Shown: piece after piece, positions 45,242-53,044 of the stretch
Position numbering within the stretch: the stretch's first letter is position 1
How the letters are laid out: each line of letters begins with the position of its first letter
Origin: Burkholderia sp. IMCC1007
Lineage (GTDB): Bacteria > Pseudomonadota > Gammaproteobacteria > Burkholderiales > Burkholderiaceae
Assembly (NCBI RefSeq): GCF_027257875.1
Contig: NZ_JAPVQY010000001.1
Location: 310,001-374,000, forward strand
Direction of reading: 5' to 3'
DNA: 64,000 bases
Translations under genes and position numbers: made by a program
Notes under the pieces: generated by a model
The model's database searches: none
Seen by the model: only the letters and a program-made list of their open reading frames with translations
Told to the model about the DNA's origin: nothing

Positions 45242-45435
45242 TGGCCGGCGCCCCGGAATACCGCGAAAACCCGCGCACGACTGATCTCACGCCCGACGAG
45301 CGTGGCCATCAGGGCTTCTTCAACGGCCTGGTCCTGGACGACAACCCGCACGAATGGCTCTCCGACGACTGGCACGCCTGGCGCGCCGGCTGGTGCCGTG
45401 CTGAAGCCGAATTCAGCGAAGGGGAGGCGTTCTGA
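45241..45435 (+). CDS. RMF/CrpP-fold small phage protein (64 aa)
   Basis: The segment HQGFFNGLVLDDNPHEWLSD followed by WHAWRAGWCRAEAEF matches the ribosome-modulation-factor/CrpP pattern (G-x-x-A/G-F, D-NP, W-x-x-GW). That family includes RMF, which dimerises ribosomes, and CrpP, reported as a ciprofloxacin-modifying enzyme. The function in the phage is unknown. Confidence 0.6.
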   Translation: MAGAPEYRENPRTTDLTPDERGHQGFFNGLVLDDNPHEWLSDDWHAWRAGWCRAEAEFSEGEAF

Positions 45436-45437
45436 CG

Positions 45438-45806
45438 ATGACCGGCCCCTCATCCGCTTTCCTCGACCTGGGCTATACCGAGCCCAGCGAGCCCCGCCCC
45501 TCGCGCGCCCGCCGCGCTTCTGCCGTCCCCGTTCCCGTCCATCACGAAACCGCACCAGGCGACCGCTCGCCCGCTGCGGCCGCGCTGCGCGCCATGCGCA
45601 CCGCGATCGACGCGAAGCGGGGCTTCCTGCCGTCCGACCAGGGCGTGCGTGCTGGCGACGATCCGTTCGCCCGCGCGCAGCTGGCCGTCGCGTACGAGCG
45701 GCTTCGCGCGGCCCTGGCGCTCTACAACACCTTCGCGGCCGACCTGGACGTGCCAGGCGCGCGCGCCTTCATTGGCGACGTCGAAGTGCGGGAGGGCGGC
45801 CAGTGA
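45438..45806 (+). CDS. Phage hypothetical protein (122 aa)
   Basis: The protein has a Pro/Arg-rich, probably unstructured first 45 residues and a helical second half (ARAQLAVAYERLRAALALYN). It begins two bases after the previous stop and overlaps the next gene by four bases. No family was recognised; its place before Rep suggests an early, DNA-related role. Confidence 0.65.
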   Translation: MTGPSSAFLDLGYTEPSEPRPSRARRASAVPVPVHHETAPGDRSPAAAALRAMRTAIDAKRGFLPSDQGVRAGDDPFARAQLAVAYERLRAALALYNTFAADLDVPGARAFIGDVEVREGGQ

Positions 45807-45937
45807 CTTCGATCGGTGGGAAATGCCGGCGCTGCGGCGGCCGGTGGCTCAACGCAACCCGGTGCGCGCGCTGCGGCCGCGTCACGCGTGTGGGCGCGCT
45901 CGGCCGCGCCTTCCGGATGGGGAGGCGCGCACCATGA
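45803..45937 (+). CDS. Phage zinc-ribbon protein (44 aa)
   Basis: A GTG start within the end of the previous gene gives a protein with CRRCGGRW and CARCGRV, two CxxC pairs, and a basic C-terminus. It overlaps the Rep gene start. It could help Rep load or bind single-stranded DNA, which is inference only. Confidence 0.6.
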   Translation: MTSIGGKCRRCGGRWLNATRCARCGRVTRVGALGRAFRMGRRAP

Positions 45938-47247
45938 CCGCCCCCGAAAAATTGCCGTCTGGTTTTCTTGGTATAAACGCGAAATCGATACACGCGGCCC
46001 GCACGCCCAATACCGACGCGGTTTCCCGGGCGAAGGCGAAGGGCCGCCTGCACGATCTCCTGCGCGTCTCCCAGTCGGTCATCTACGATCCGGCCGCGGC
46101 GAAGGAAGCGCAGCACCGCACGTGCTGGTGCCAGCGCGCGCTCACGTCCCCGGGCGAGACGCTCGGCGTGCGCCGCAACGTCGACGGCTCCGGCGCGAGC
46201 CTGGCCGGCGTGTCGACGTGCGGCTCGGTGTGGGCCTGCCCGGTGTGCTCGCTGAAGGTCTGCATGCAGCGCCAGGCCGAAGTGGCGGACGGCATGCGGG
46301 CGCACGTCGCGAACGGCGGCTACGTCTGGCTCATGACGAACACCTTCCCGCACGAAGCGGGCCAGCGGCCGCTCGCCGACATGCTCGCGCTGCAGGCGAA
46401 GGCGATGCAGAAATTCCAGAACTGCCGCACGTACAAGCGGATCCTGGGCAAGGGCGTGCGCGCCGGCTCGATCAAGGCGCTCGAAATCACGCTCGGCACG
46501 CACGGCTGGCACCCGCACACGCACTCCCTGGTGTTCGCGACGCCTGACGCGTTCGGCGACGTGAAGGAAGGCGACACCGGCCGCATGGCGTCGCGCCTCA
46601 TCGATGAGCTGAAGCGCGCCTGGTACGAGGCGTTGCTGAAGGTCGGTTTGTGCGAGCCGTCGCAGCTGTCGGACGTGCTCGATCACGGCCTGGACGTGCG
46701 CGGCGGCCAGTACGCGGCTGAGTACGTCGCGAAGTTCGGCCGTGACACGAAGTGGGGCCTGTCGCGCGAGCTGACGATGAACGCGGCGAAGATGGGCGGC
46801 GGACAGAAGGGCGCGCACCCGTTCCAGCTGCTCGAGTGGGCGGCGGCCGGCGACGGCCAGGCGGCCGCGCAGTTCCGTGAATACGTCGCCGCCTTCACCG
46901 GCCGCCGCATGCTGACCTGGACGCCTGGCCTGAAGGCCGCTCTTGGCCTCGACGAGCTCGAACAGTCCGACGAAGAAGCCGCGGCCGCGCAGCTGCCCGA
47001 AGAGGAGGTGGTCGGCGCGATCTCGGCCGAAGATCTGTCCGTGCTCACCGCGCGCAGCATGCTCGGCCGCTTCCTCGCGTTCGTGTCTGAGTACTGCTAC
47101 GACCCGTCGACGGCCCAGGCCGATATCGACGACTTCATGGCGTTCGCGCGCGAGCACGAGCGCAGGGCGAGCGGTGCGATCAGCGCGCCGTATTGGTCCG
47201 CCCGCACCCGCAAGTTCTACGACCCGGAAAGGGAAGCCCATGCCTGA
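45934..47247 (+). CDS. HUH-family rolling-circle replication initiator (Rep)
   Basis: This 437-residue protein has the HUH core: H193-P-H195-T-H197 as metal site (GWHPHTHSLVF) and catalytic tyrosines Y260 and Y264 in YAAEYVAKFGRD. A cysteine cluster (C96, C102, C105, C110) is typical of plasmid/phage Rep_1-like initiators. It nicks the plus-strand origin and starts rolling-circle replication, as P12 does in phage PM2. The last 100 residues are acidic and unassigned. No separate helicase or polymerase is encoded. Confidence 0.9.
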   Translation: MTAPEKLPSGFLGINAKSIHAARTPNTDAVSRAKAKGRLHDLLRVSQSVIYDPAAAKEAQHRTCWCQRALTSPGETLGVRRNVDGSGASLAGVSTCGSVWACPVCSLKVCMQRQAEVADGMRAHVANGGYVWLMTNTFPHEAGQRPLADMLALQAKAMQKFQNCRTYKRILGKGVRAGSIKALEITLGTHGWHPHTHSLVFATPDAFGDVKEGDTGRMASRLIDELKRAWYEALLKVGLCEPSQLSDVLDHGLDVRGGQYAAEYVAKFGRDTKWGLSRELTMNAAKMGGGQKGAHPFQLLEWAAAGDGQAAAQFREYVAAFTGRRMLTWTPGLKAALGLDELEQSDEEAAAAQLPEEEVVGAISAEDLSVLTARSMLGRFLAFVSEYCYDPSTAQADIDDFMAFAREHERRASGAISAPYWSARTRKFYDPEREAHA

Positions 47248-47431
47248 CCCGAATCAACACAAGCATCCGCACATCGAAACCCAGGTATGGGCGGACGATC
47301 TGCAGGACGCGAAACAGGAAGCTGCAACGCTCCGCGCGATGTTTGACAGGCTGACGCCGTTCGAACGCAGCATGGCGGCGAAACAGATCTCCGCCGTGAA
47401 GCGCCTGGTCGAGGCAGTCGAAAAGCTGTAA
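47240..47431 (+). CDS. Phage hypothetical helical protein (63 aa)
   Basis: It overlaps the Rep stop by eight bases. Residues 20-63 are strongly helical and charged (DDLQDAKQEAATLRAMFDRL, AVKRLVEAVEKL). No family was recognised; it may be a partner of Rep. Confidence 0.65.
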   Translation: MPDPNQHKHPHIETQVWADDLQDAKQEAATLRAMFDRLTPFERSMAAKQISAVKRLVEAVEKL

Positions 47432-47479
47432 CGGCACGCGGCCGGCCGATCGCGGCCGCACACCACTGAGAGGAAGACC

Positions 47480-47845
47480 ATGTCCGAAATCCAATCCCTG
47501 ATCGCGGCCGTGAAAGCGAAGGCCGAATCGCTCGCCGAGCTGATCGCCGGCAACCTGCCGCACACGTTGACGCTCACCGAGTTGGCCGACGCCGTGCATA
47601 CCGCGCTCGCCGATATCGAAGGCCGCGTCGCGGCGATCGAAGCGGCCGCAAAGGGTGATGTGGCGTCGATCGAACAGGCGCTGACCGACAAGCTGACGGC
47701 CTTCGTCGACGCCAAGATCGACACGTTCGCCCAGGGCGTCACGTCGACCCTGCAAAGCCACCTGTCGCAGATCCAGCAGGCCGTTACGCTGGCCGAAGGC
47801 GCGAAGACCGCCGTCGACGCGCTGAAGGCCGGCACGTCGGCCTAA
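47480..47845 (+). CDS. Phage coiled-coil protein (121 aa)
   Basis: Almost entirely helical with heptad-like repeats (LADIEGRVAAIEAAAKGDVA, then LQSHLSQIQQAVTLAEGAKT). A GAGAGGAAG site precedes the ATG. It has no membrane segment. A scaffolding, virion or DNA-binding role is possible but not shown. Confidence 0.7.
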   Translation: MSEIQSLIAAVKAKAESLAELIAGNLPHTLTLTELADAVHTALADIEGRVAAIEAAAKGDVASIEQALTDKLTAFVDAKIDTFAQGVTSTLQSHLSQIQQAVTLAEGAKTAVDALKAGTSA

Positions 47846-47860
47846 GGGGAGGGCGCACCC

Positions 47861-48190
47861 ATGTCCGCACCCGGAAAGTACATCGGCACCGTTCCCTGCA
47901 AGACGAAGGGCTGCTCGGAAGTGGTGAGGGTCAAGCTGAACAGGGGCGGACGCGCCTACGGCAAGTGCGATCGGTGCACGTGCCGATTCGAGTATGAGGG
48001 CCTCGCGCACTCCCAGCGCTTCGTGCGCGAGGAAGTCACGCTGCAGGCCGACCCATACGACGACAACCCCGGGAATCCTGGGGAAACCACGCCTCCCGGC
48101 GGTCCGACTCCGGCCGTCGATCCCAAGATAACCCCGGAGAAAACGAAGCGGCGCGGGCTGCTCACCGGCACTCCCTTCGAAGGGCTCTGA
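47861..48190 (+). CDS. Phage zinc-finger-like protein (109 aa)
   Basis: Residues 10-45 carry PCKTKGC and KCDRCTCRF, a probable zinc-binding fold near the N-terminus. The second half is Pro/Gly-rich and ends basic (KTKRRGLLTG). It is followed two bases later by the next gene. The function is unknown. Confidence 0.65.
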   Translation: MSAPGKYIGTVPCKTKGCSEVVRVKLNRGGRAYGKCDRCTCRFEYEGLAHSQRFVREEVTLQADPYDDNPGNPGETTPPGGPTPAVDPKITPEKTKRRGLLTGTPFEGL

Positions 48191-48192
48191 CC

Positions 48193-48759
48193 ATGGATAT
48201 CAAAGCGCTCGAACAGATCGGACAGGAAGAAGCGGCGGAGCGCGAGGCGCTCGCCGACGAACAGCAGGAGCAACTGCAGGCCGAAGTCGCGAAGGAAACC
48301 GCGTCGCTGTCGGACCAGTACTTCTTCGGGCTGAACAAGGCGCGCGGCGTCGTGCTGAAGATGCTGCCGGAGTGCACGGACGATTGGACCGACGACGTCA
48401 CGCACGAGATCGCCGACGCCCTGGCCGAATGCGATGCGTACTACGGCTGGGGCGGCGTCGCGAACGTGATGCAGCACCCGCTGCTCAAACTGGCGGCCGC
48501 GACCGTCCCGCTCGCCTGGAGCCTCGGCTTTGCACTGCGCAACCGCCGTATCCGCGCGCAGATGGAAGCGGCGGCCGCCGGCAGCGCCGGCAAGCATCAC
48601 GTCGTGCGCGCGGTCGCGCCGGCACCGGCGAAGCCCGGGCAGAACGTCGAGCCGATGCCGGCTGCAGCAGTCGTGCAGCCCGACGCCGCGCCTAGCGTCG
48701 AACCGGCTTTCGGCAGCGACCCGGGTGCGCTGATGGCTGACACATTGGAGGCAGCATGA
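48193..48759 (+). CDS. Phage membrane-associated protein (188 aa)
   Basis: Residues 1-45 form an acidic coiled coil (EAAEREALADEQQEQLQAEV). Residues about 95-115 are hydrophobic and end in arginines (LLKLAAATVPLAWSLGFALR), and the C-terminus is Ala/Pro-rich. Its stop overlaps the packaging ATPase start. It may link the ATPase to the virion membrane, by analogy with PRD1-type vertex proteins; that is inference. Confidence 0.65.
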   Translation: MDIKALEQIGQEEAAEREALADEQQEQLQAEVAKETASLSDQYFFGLNKARGVVLKMLPECTDDWTDDVTHEIADALAECDAYYGWGGVANVMQHPLLKLAAATVPLAWSLGFALRNRRIRAQMEAAAAGSAGKHHVVRAVAPAPAKPGQNVEPMPAAAVVQPDAAPSVEPAFGSDPGALMADTLEAA

Positions 48760-49406
48760 CGCGGCGCGCCGGTACGCGGCACGGCGGCATCATCGGTGTG
48801 ATCGGCCGCTCCCGATCGGGCAAGGGTGTGTGGATCAAGCGCTATTTCCTCCCCAAGTGGCGTGGCCCGGCGCTAGTCTGGTCGCCGCTCGAAAAATCCC
48901 GGCCGGACAACTACGCGGGGGAGATCGGCGGCGAATGCGTCTACACGATCCAGGAGCTGGTGAAGGCGCTGGCCGCCGGTAAGACGCGCCTGGTGTTTGT
49001 GCCGTCCCAGGATGATGCGGAGCGCGAAGCGCAGTTCGATCGCTTCTGCAGAATCCTGGAGAATCCCGGGTTCAAGCGGTGGCTCGTCATCGTCGAAGAG
49101 CTGATGCTGGTCACGAAGCCGAACAAGGCCCCGACTGCGTGGAAGAGCATGACCACGGCCGGCGCGCACTCGCGCGAGATGACGCTCATCGGCGTCTCGC
49201 AGCGGCCCGCGCAGGTCGACAAAGACTTCCTCGGCAATTGCACCGAGATCCACTGTTACGCGGTGTCGAACGTGGCCGACGCGAAGGTGATGGCCGACGT
49301 GCTGTTCGTCGACAAGGCCGAGATCCTCGGGCTGCAGAAATTCCACTACATCCACCGCGACGCGGAGAAAGGCGAGGTCACGACGGGCGCCGTGTCGTTC
49401 GAGTAG
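48756..49406 (+). CDS. DNA packaging ATPase (A32/PRD1 P9/PM2 P9-like)
   Basis: This 216-residue FtsK/HerA-superfamily ATPase has Walker A GRSRSGKG (17-24), Walker B WLVIVEEL (109-116, E114/E115) and the sensor stretch GVSQRPAQVDKDFLG (146-160). The size and the SQRP-xxVDK pattern fit the packaging ATPase of tailless double-jelly-roll viruses rather than a filamentous-phage Zot protein, which has a membrane segment. It lies just before the capsid genes, as in PM2. Confidence 0.82.
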   Translation: MTRRAGTRHGGIIGVIGRSRSGKGVWIKRYFLPKWRGPALVWSPLEKSRPDNYAGEIGGECVYTIQELVKALAAGKTRLVFVPSQDDAEREAQFDRFCRILENPGFKRWLVIVEELMLVTKPNKAPTAWKSMTTAGAHSREMTLIGVSQRPAQVDKDFLGNCTEIHCYAVSNVADAKVMADVLFVDKAEILGLQKFHYIHRDAEKGEVTTGAVSFE

Positions 49407-49435
49407 CGTCGAAACAACGTTTTTTGCGGGCCCGG

Positions 49436-49477
49436 AAAGCCGGGAATCCCTGATCTGACAAGGGATTCCCGGCTTTT
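49436..49477 (+). terminator. Strong intrinsic terminator after the ATPase gene
   Basis: A 15-bp perfect stem (AAAGCCGGGAATCCC at 49436-49450 with its complement at 49462-49476) is followed by T residues. It separates the replication/packaging set from the virion genes, which therefore should have their own promoter in the 57 bases that follow or depend on read-through. Confidence 0.85.
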
Positions 49478-49533
49478 GTCATTTCCGGCGCCCGTCCGCA
49501 CGATGAGGGCTCTTTCACCCCATAGAGCGCTAC

Positions 49534-49707
49534 GTGTCCCTCTCTGCCTACCTGCCATCGAAACAGCGGCTCTCCCAGGAAGTCATCGCGACCACGGTCG
49601 GCGTCCTGGTCGCGGCTTGGATCATTTCCAAGTGGCCGGCCGCGCGGAAGCTGGTCGACGGCAACACGATCTGGTCCACGTCGCAATCTGACTTTCCCAC
49701 GTCCTGA
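49534..49707 (+). CDS. Phage single-pass membrane protein (57 aa)
   Basis: GTG start; residues about 16-32 are hydrophobic (VIATTVGVLVAAWIISKW) followed by basic residues. First gene of the virion set, directly before another membrane peptide and the capsid protein. It is probably a virion membrane protein, by position. Confidence 0.6.
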   Translation: MSLSAYLPSKQRLSQEVIATTVGVLVAAWIISKWPAARKLVDGNTIWSTSQSDFPTS

Positions 49708-49714
49708 GGTCCAC

Positions 49715-49843
49715 ATGAAAAACCCGCACGTCAAGACCGCAATCGTCGTTCTCGGCACGGTCGCCCTTTGCGCCTTCATCCAAAAGTCGGTGTTCCAGAT
49801 CCCCGTGATTGGCCCGTACCTGCCCGGCGGCGCCAACTCGTAA
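49715..49843 (+). CDS. Phage single-pass membrane protein (42 aa)
   Basis: ATG after TGAGGTCC; one hydrophobic helix (TAIVVLGTVALCAFIQKSVF, residues 8-27). It lies 45 bp before the capsid gene. Small membrane proteins next to the capsid gene are typical of PM2-type phages with an internal lipid bilayer. Confidence 0.6.
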   Translation: MKNPHVKTAIVVLGTVALCAFIQKSVFQIPVIGPYLPGGANS

Positions 49844-49888
49844 GCACCGCACGGCACCGGTCCCCCATCACGAACATAGGAGCGCGCG

Positions 49889-50743
49889 ATGCGCAAAGAA
49901 CAACTCGTCAACCTGCAGAACGTCAACCCGGGGCAGACCGCGCTGCTGTCGATCCCGTGCGGCCCGACGTACGAGCGCCTCAAGCTGTATCTCACCGGCG
50001 GCCTGCTGATCTCGATGCTCGACCTCATCACGATCAAGCAAAACGGAAAGCCGATTTGGGCGGTCGCGGGCTCCGACCTGCTCGCACAGAACCTGTACGA
50101 GGCGCAGTCGAACCCGACCAACGTCGCGCTGATCGACTTCACGCGGCGCGGCGCGAAAAGCTCGGCGACGCGAAACAGTGCGGGCGTGACGATCCAGTCC
50201 ACGCAGGTGCAGGAAGAGCTGTTCACGTGCTTGGCGACTGCCGGCCTGCAGCAGTGCACGATGGAAATCAAGATCAACGCGGCCGCGCCGGCCGGCATCG
50301 GCATGACGGCCTGGGCGCAGGAAGCCGACCCGTCGAAAAACCCGTGGATCTTCAAGGAACAGTCGGCGACGTACGCGCTGATGACGGTCGGTCAGAACGA
50401 TATCCCGCTGCCCGTGCAGCAGGCCGGCTCGGTGATCACGAAGATCTACCTGCACCAGTCGAACTACGGCCAGGCCGGCGCGGGCTCGATCCAGTCGCTG
50501 CAGATCCGCAACAACCAGGTGATCATCTCTGAGGGCACGCCGGCCGTGTACCAGGATGACCAGGTCGACTACAAGAAGGTGCCGCAGGCGGGCCTGTTCG
50601 TCGTCGACTTCGATCTGCAGGGCATGCGCGAGAAGTGGCTGAACACGACGCTGTCGAAAAACGTGTTCATCCGCGTCGTCACGCAGACCGGGCCGGTGTT
50701 CCTGACGGGCTACGCGAAGATCGTCGACCCGATCAACCGCTAA
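49889..50743 (+). CDS. Major capsid protein, PM2 P2-like (double jelly-roll)
   Basis: This 284-residue protein is beta-rich and has no membrane segment. Its N-terminus (LVNLQNVNPGQTALLSIPCG then YERLKLYLTGG) has the pattern of the P2 viral-coat N-terminal domain of corticovirus PM2. Its length is close to PM2 P2 (about 269). A late KVPQAGLFVVDFDLQGM stretch also fits the second barrel. It is the best-spaced gene of the set, with AGGAGCG before the ATG, consistent with high expression. The fold is inferred from pattern, not computed. Confidence 0.72.
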   Translation: MRKEQLVNLQNVNPGQTALLSIPCGPTYERLKLYLTGGLLISMLDLITIKQNGKPIWAVAGSDLLAQNLYEAQSNPTNVALIDFTRRGAKSSATRNSAGVTIQSTQVQEELFTCLATAGLQQCTMEIKINAAAPAGIGMTAWAQEADPSKNPWIFKEQSATYALMTVGQNDIPLPVQQAGSVITKIYLHQSNYGQAGAGSIQSLQIRNNQVIISEGTPAVYQDDQVDYKKVPQAGLFVVDFDLQGMREKWLNTTLSKNVFIRVVTQTGPVFLTGYAKIVDPINR

Positions 50744-50759
50744 CCGCACGGGAGGCGGC

Positions 50760-51206
50760 ATGTCGCTCTACGACTTCTCCCTCGACGGGACCGGCATCGA
50801 CTCCGGTTCGGTCGACCCGAGCGGTGCCGATGCGTCGACGCTGTACGGCATCTATGGCCCCGACGCGACGAACTCGAACTACACATACGCGACGGCGCAG
50901 GACGCGTCGAACAACACGAGCCTGCCGTCGACGCTCGGCCAGATGCAGACGAACGGCAGCGATTCGAGCGGCAGCAATGGCGCTCTGTGGCTGTCCGGCT
51001 TCCAGTCGCTGCTAGGCGCCGCCGTGGCCGGCGACGCGATCGCGAACGGACTGACGGCACAAGGGACCGTGCCGGTCTATCGCGCGCCGAACGGCGTGAC
51101 GTACCCGGTCGGCTCCGGGCCGAGCCTCACGCACGGCAATGGTCTGGGAATGTTGCTGTTGATCGGCCTGGTGGTGCTGTTGCTCGATCACGAGGGGAGG
51201 GGCTGA
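50760..51206 (+). CDS. Phage virion-type membrane protein with Ser/Thr-rich exterior (148 aa)
   Basis: The first 75 residues are rich in Ser, Thr, Asn and Gly; residues about 80-95 and 125-142 are hydrophobic (GLGMLLLIGLVVLLL). It is likely a minor virion membrane protein. Its stop overlaps the next start (ATGA). Confidence 0.65.
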   Translation: MSLYDFSLDGTGIDSGSVDPSGADASTLYGIYGPDATNSNYTYATAQDASNNTSLPSTLGQMQTNGSDSSGSNGALWLSGFQSLLGAAVAGDAIANGLTAQGTVPVYRAPNGVTYPVGSGPSLTHGNGLGMLLLIGLVVLLLDHEGRG

Positions 51207-51472
51207 TGACTTCCCCGATCACTGCGGGTGCACCGTCCTGGGCAGGGATGCCGAATCTTTCGCTCGGCCTCGGCGGCGGACCGTCCGGCGCGTATTCGAC
51301 GACGAACAGTTCGTTTAACGACGGCTCGTTCGTCGTTTCGAATGGTGGCGGCTCGCTCGATACTGCGCTGGCCGGCACCGCGGCGGTCGGCAGCGGCATC
51401 CTGCAGCAATACCTTCCCTACCTCTTGCTCGGGGCGGTCGCATGGTACGTGCTGAAGCACCGCAAAGCCTGA
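51206..51472 (+). CDS. Phage virion-type membrane protein (88 aa)
   Basis: A Gly/Ser/Asn-rich N-terminus is followed by one C-terminal membrane helix (ILQQYLPYLLLGAVAWYVLK, residues about 65-84). Topology matches the neighbouring membrane genes: a polar exposed part anchored at the C-terminus. Confidence 0.65.
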   Translation: MTSPITAGAPSWAGMPNLSLGLGGGPSGAYSTTNSSFNDGSFVVSNGGGSLDTALAGTAAVGSGILQQYLPYLLLGAVAWYVLKHRKA

Positions 51473-51474
51473 CC

Positions 51475-51846
51475 ATGCGCCCGGCGACACGCGCGGAAAT
51501 CGCGTCCATGTTCTCGCCCGTCGATCGCTGGATGACGACGGGCGAGGGCGCGGCCGACTGCGCGGCGAAGGGTGATTGCTTCGTGCTCGAGCAGGACGGC
51601 GTGCCCGTGCTCGCCTGGTCGCTGAAGGTCGACGGCGATGAACTGTTCATCCAGGCGGCCGCCGGCCGCGCCGGTTTCGACCTGACCGAATTCGGGCTCG
51701 CGCTCGTCGAGCGCCAGGCGGACGGATTCCGTTCGATCGCCTTCCGCACGCGTCGGCGCGGCCTCATGAAAAAAGCCATCGACAACGGCTTCTACCCTGC
51801 CTGGCGCAAGGGCGACGTCGTGCTGATGCGAAAGGACCTGAAATGA
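51475..51846 (+). CDS. Phage GNAT-like small protein (123 aa)
   Basis: The sequence has an acetyltransferase-like rhythm: GVPVLAWSLKVDGDELFIQA, then RSIAFRTRRRGLMKKAIDNG with a terminal VVLMRKDL strand. The acetyl-CoA loop is not clear. It is soluble and sits among structural genes, so it may modify the virion or the host. The call is tentative. Confidence 0.5.
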   Translation: MRPATRAEIASMFSPVDRWMTTGEGAADCAAKGDCFVLEQDGVPVLAWSLKVDGDELFIQAAAGRAGFDLTEFGLALVERQADGFRSIAFRTRRRGLMKKAIDNGFYPAWRKGDVVLMRKDLK

Positions 51847-52355
51847 TTCTTCGCCCTCAACAGATCCACCTGGTGCGCCTCGGCCTGCCGTCGACGCCGT
51901 GCAACGGCGGCAGCTCGGACAGCGAAACGAAGACGAGCAACCAGAACGTCGACCAGCGGCTTGACGTCGGCGGCGGTGGCGTCGGCGCGACCGCTTCGAG
52001 CGGCGGCTCAGTGAACATCAACGTGACGCCGACCGATGCCGGATCGATCCAGCAATCGTTCGGCCTCGCGCACGATGCGCTGTCCGATGTGACTGCGATC
52101 GGTACATCGTCGGTGAGCGCGAGCACGCACACGGCCGAGCTCGCAATCACCGGTGCGCTCGACAGCGTCGCTGGCGCACAGGCGGCCTTCCAGCAAGCCA
52201 CGCAGGCGGTTCAATCCGCCTATCAGGATTCGTCGCAGCAAGTTTCCGCCGCATACCAGGACGCGAAGACCGGCAATCAGCGCGTGATCGTGATCGGCGC
52301 GCTCGTCGTCGTCGGCCTGGTCGTGCTCGCGCCTGTGCTGCGGGAGGCCGCGTAA
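51843..52355 (+). CDS. Phage virion-type protein with C-terminal membrane helix (170 aa)
   Basis: A polar Gly/Ser/Asn-rich first half, a helical Gln/Ala-rich middle (GAQAAFQQATQAVQSAYQDS) and a C-terminal membrane helix (VIVIGALVVVGLVVLAPVL, residues about 148-166). Overlaps both neighbours by four and one bases. Confidence 0.65.
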   Translation: MILRPQQIHLVRLGLPSTPCNGGSSDSETKTSNQNVDQRLDVGGGGVGATASSGGSVNINVTPTDAGSIQQSFGLAHDALSDVTAIGTSSVSASTHTAELAITGALDSVAGAQAAFQQATQAVQSAYQDSSQQVSAAYQDAKTGNQRVIVIGALVVVGLVVLAPVLREAA

Positions 52356-53044
52356 TGCAGACCATCAAGCAACTGCTCAAGGCCGGCCCTGGTCAGCGTT
52401 TCGGAATCAGCGGGAAAGTGTTCTTCCTGCAGTCGGCAGACCAGGGAAACAACGTCACGGTGCGGTTCGATTCCGGCAACTCGGAGGTGTACGAGGTCGA
52501 GGGCGTCGGCCAGTCGTTCAAAGCGTCGCCCGTCAATGGCTTCACTGGCGTCACGTTGACCGTACCCGTCGATACCAACGTCGTCTTCATCATCACGGAC
52601 GGCGACGTTGATCTGCAGTTCCTTCAGTCGACCGTCACGATCGGGAACGGTAACGGCAACCCTGTGCCGGTGTCGCTGCAGACGGCGGCGACCTTCACGG
52701 CATCAAATGTCGCGATCAACAATCCGCCGGCGAACCCGATTCCTACGCTCACGGTGCAAGCGTCGACGGTCACTGACTCCGCACCGGTCGCCGTGCCCGC
52801 GTTCAACGTCAGCGCGCCGAACCAGGTGCATATCCGAGCGGCCGGCGCATGTCGAGTGCTCCGGATCACCAATCCAGAAACGTCGAGCGGCATGCTGTTC
52901 GTGGGCGGCCCAGGCGTCACGCCCACGAATGCCGCGATTCGCCTGTCGCCAGGGGATATGGCGATCGAAACCGATGTGCCGCAGTTGGACTGGTATGCGA
53001 CCAGCGATAGCGGCGCAACCGCGAATGTGCAGGTGATTGCATGA
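52355..53044 (+). CDS. Phage beta-rich structural protein, possibly minor capsid or spike base (229 aa)
   Basis: The protein is rich in beta-strand residues and Val/Thr/Asn throughout, with no membrane segment. The end (IRLSPGDMAIETDVPQLDWY) resembles a small jelly-roll-like domain of virion proteins. It directly precedes the spike-like gene and overlaps it by four bases, so it could form the vertex base that carries the spike. Confidence 0.55.
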   Translation: MQTIKQLLKAGPGQRFGISGKVFFLQSADQGNNVTVRFDSGNSEVYEVEGVGQSFKASPVNGFTGVTLTVPVDTNVVFIITDGDVDLQFLQSTVTIGNGNGNPVPVSLQTAATFTASNVAINNPPANPIPTLTVQASTVTDSAPVAVPAFNVSAPNQVHIRAAGACRVLRITNPETSSGMLFVGGPGVTPTNAAIRLSPGDMAIETDVPQLDWYATSDSGATANVQVIA

